From assembly GCF_002278135.3 (NCBI RefSeq), contig NZ_CP029425.2, forward strand, positions 6,548,001 to 6,612,000: 64,000 nucleotides of DNA, given 5' to 3'. Origin of the DNA: Bradyrhizobium ottawaense. GTDB taxonomy: Bacteria; Pseudomonadota; Alphaproteobacteria; Rhizobiales; Xanthobacteraceae. Every line of letters begins with the position of its first letter. Position 1 is the first letter of the stretch. The position numbers were made by a program, and so were the translations under genes. The notes beneath the pieces were generated by a model. That model was not told the DNA's origin and ran no database searches. It was given only the letters and a program-made list of their open reading frames with translations. This document shows positions 63,322 through 64,000 of this stretch, one piece after another.

Positions 63322-64000
63322 TCAGTTCGTCAGCCGCGCCGACGGCGCGGGGGATCGCGCGAAATCCCGACGGCTTCCGAGCACATTTCGCATGAACCTG
63401 CCGCCGGGAATTTCGATGTAGAGATAGGTGAAGTGCGAGACCGCTAGCACGGCAGCCAGTGAGACGACGAGATTCAGCGTGGCCGGCAGGCCTGCCCAGA
63501 CCGAATCCAGCGCGGCGATCCGCCCCGCCCCCACTGCCCGCACGAAATATTCAGCGAGCAGCACCACGAGCGCGTGCACCATATAGATGGAGTAGGAACG
63601 TTTCCCGAGCCAGACCAGCGGCCCGGCCACCAGCATCCGCGGCACCAGCAGCGCATCCGGAAAGGCCAGCAAGCTGCCGAGGAAGATCGCGAACGTCACC
63701 GGCGCGAGGAAGGTCGCGGCAGGATTGGTCTCCGCCACGGACACCAGAGCGATGCTGGCGATCATGGCGGCGAACTGCAGCACGCCCTGCACGGCAGGGC
63801 CCGGCTTGGCCGGCAGGCGATCGACGATCCTCACCGTCAGCACGCCCAGGAAGAAGCTCACGAAGCAGCGCAGGATGCCGAAGTCGGTCTGAAGCCCGAG
63901 GCTCCTCTTGTCGAGCACGAAGATGATGAAGACCAGACTGCTAATCGCAAGGGCTCCACAGAGGACGTAGAACCAGAGCAGGGAACGCATGCGCTGGGCC
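63322..64000 (-). CDS. Acyltransferase family 3 membrane protein, N-terminal half outside window
   Basis: The frame is still open at position 64000 (Ala-Gln-Arg precedes the Met at 63990), so the gene runs on beyond the window. The visible 225 residues contain the C-terminal helices of the family: FGILRCFVSFFLGVLTVRIV, GPLVWLGKRSYSIYMVHALV and VSHFTYLYIEIPGGRFMRNV. It is the first visible gene of the minus-strand acyltransferase/Wzy run. Confidence 0.82.
   Translation of the reverse strand, partial: AQRMRSLLWFYVLCGALAISSLVFIIFVLDKRSLGLQTDFGILRCFVSFFLGVLTVRIVDRLPAKPGPAVQGVLQFAAMIASIALVSVAETNPAATFLAPVTFAIFLGSLLAFPDALLVPRMLVAGPLVWLGKRSYSIYMVHALVVLLAEYFVRAVGAGRIAALDSVWAGLPATLNLVVSLAAVLAVSHFTYLYIEIPGGRFMRNVLGSRRDFARSPAPSARLTN

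Noticed and set aside
60933..63395. 820-codon open frame on the plus strand
   Set aside because: Antisense to the acyltransferase and Wzy-like genes; product is almost all Arg, Asp, Glu and His with no fold.

Overview
The window looks like chromosomal DNA of a Bradyrhizobium-type alphaproteobacterium (order Hyphomicrobiales). It is GC-rich with strong GC bias at third codon positions. It carries several palindromic intergenic repeats of kinds I associate with Bradyrhizobium and Rhodopseudomonas, and many proteins of rhizobial type. I see no tRNA, rRNA or CRISPR array. The genus assignment is an inference from these traits.

Layout, 1-9.7 kb: the start of an MFS anion transporter, a DUF2809 membrane protein, and a complete IS5-family element (1559-3084, 4-bp target duplication CGCT) that split a dispersed palindrome. 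Next come a YcaQ/AlkX-type DNA glycosylase, a Met-rich exported protein, an OmpA-like protein, and a divergent cluster of a PMT (GT39) mannosyltransferase-like enzyme facing a FecR-domain protein plus a Ser-Pro-rich beta-barrel protein.

Layout, 9.7-34 kb: mostly metabolic and regulatory genes. These are two VOC proteins, a cupin, CsbD, an exported FKBP whose ribosome binding site lies in a hairpin, a paoABC-like periplasmic aldehyde oxidoreductase operon, gamma-glutamyltransferase, trhO-slyX, a diguanylate cyclase, hemE and hemC (convergent), a GMC oxidoreductase, and a TetR regulator with a SnoaL-like gene across a clear operator. A MarR regulator faces an FAD monooxygenase whose 5' end is frameshifted. 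A GGDEF-EAL protein follows, then a Rieske oxygenase / GntR / reductase operon of vanillate-demethylase type with two GTATAC operator-like palindromes.

Layout, 34-39.6 kb: pgm (phosphoglucomutase), about 1 kb of non-coding dispersed repeat, an exported alpha/beta hydrolase, an SLT-type lytic transglycosylase and an orphan OmpR-family response regulator.

Layout, 39.8-64 kb: a large surface-polysaccharide region. It contains five acyltransferase-3 membrane proteins, four GT4-type glycosyltransferases, two Wzx-like flippases, one Wzy-like polymerase/ligase, a polysaccharide pyruvyl transferase, and two related clan-A glycosidases. One glycosidase has a Sec signal. The other forms the head of a 1302-residue protein with 166-residue tandem repeats and an RTX-like C-terminus. 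Together these would assemble, acylate, pyruvylate, flip, polymerise and trim an exopolysaccharide or capsule. pgm and an aldose-1-epimerase-like gene nearby fit sugar-precursor supply. No priming transferase, Wza/Wzc export apparatus or type I secretion transporter lies in the window. The last gene runs off the right edge.
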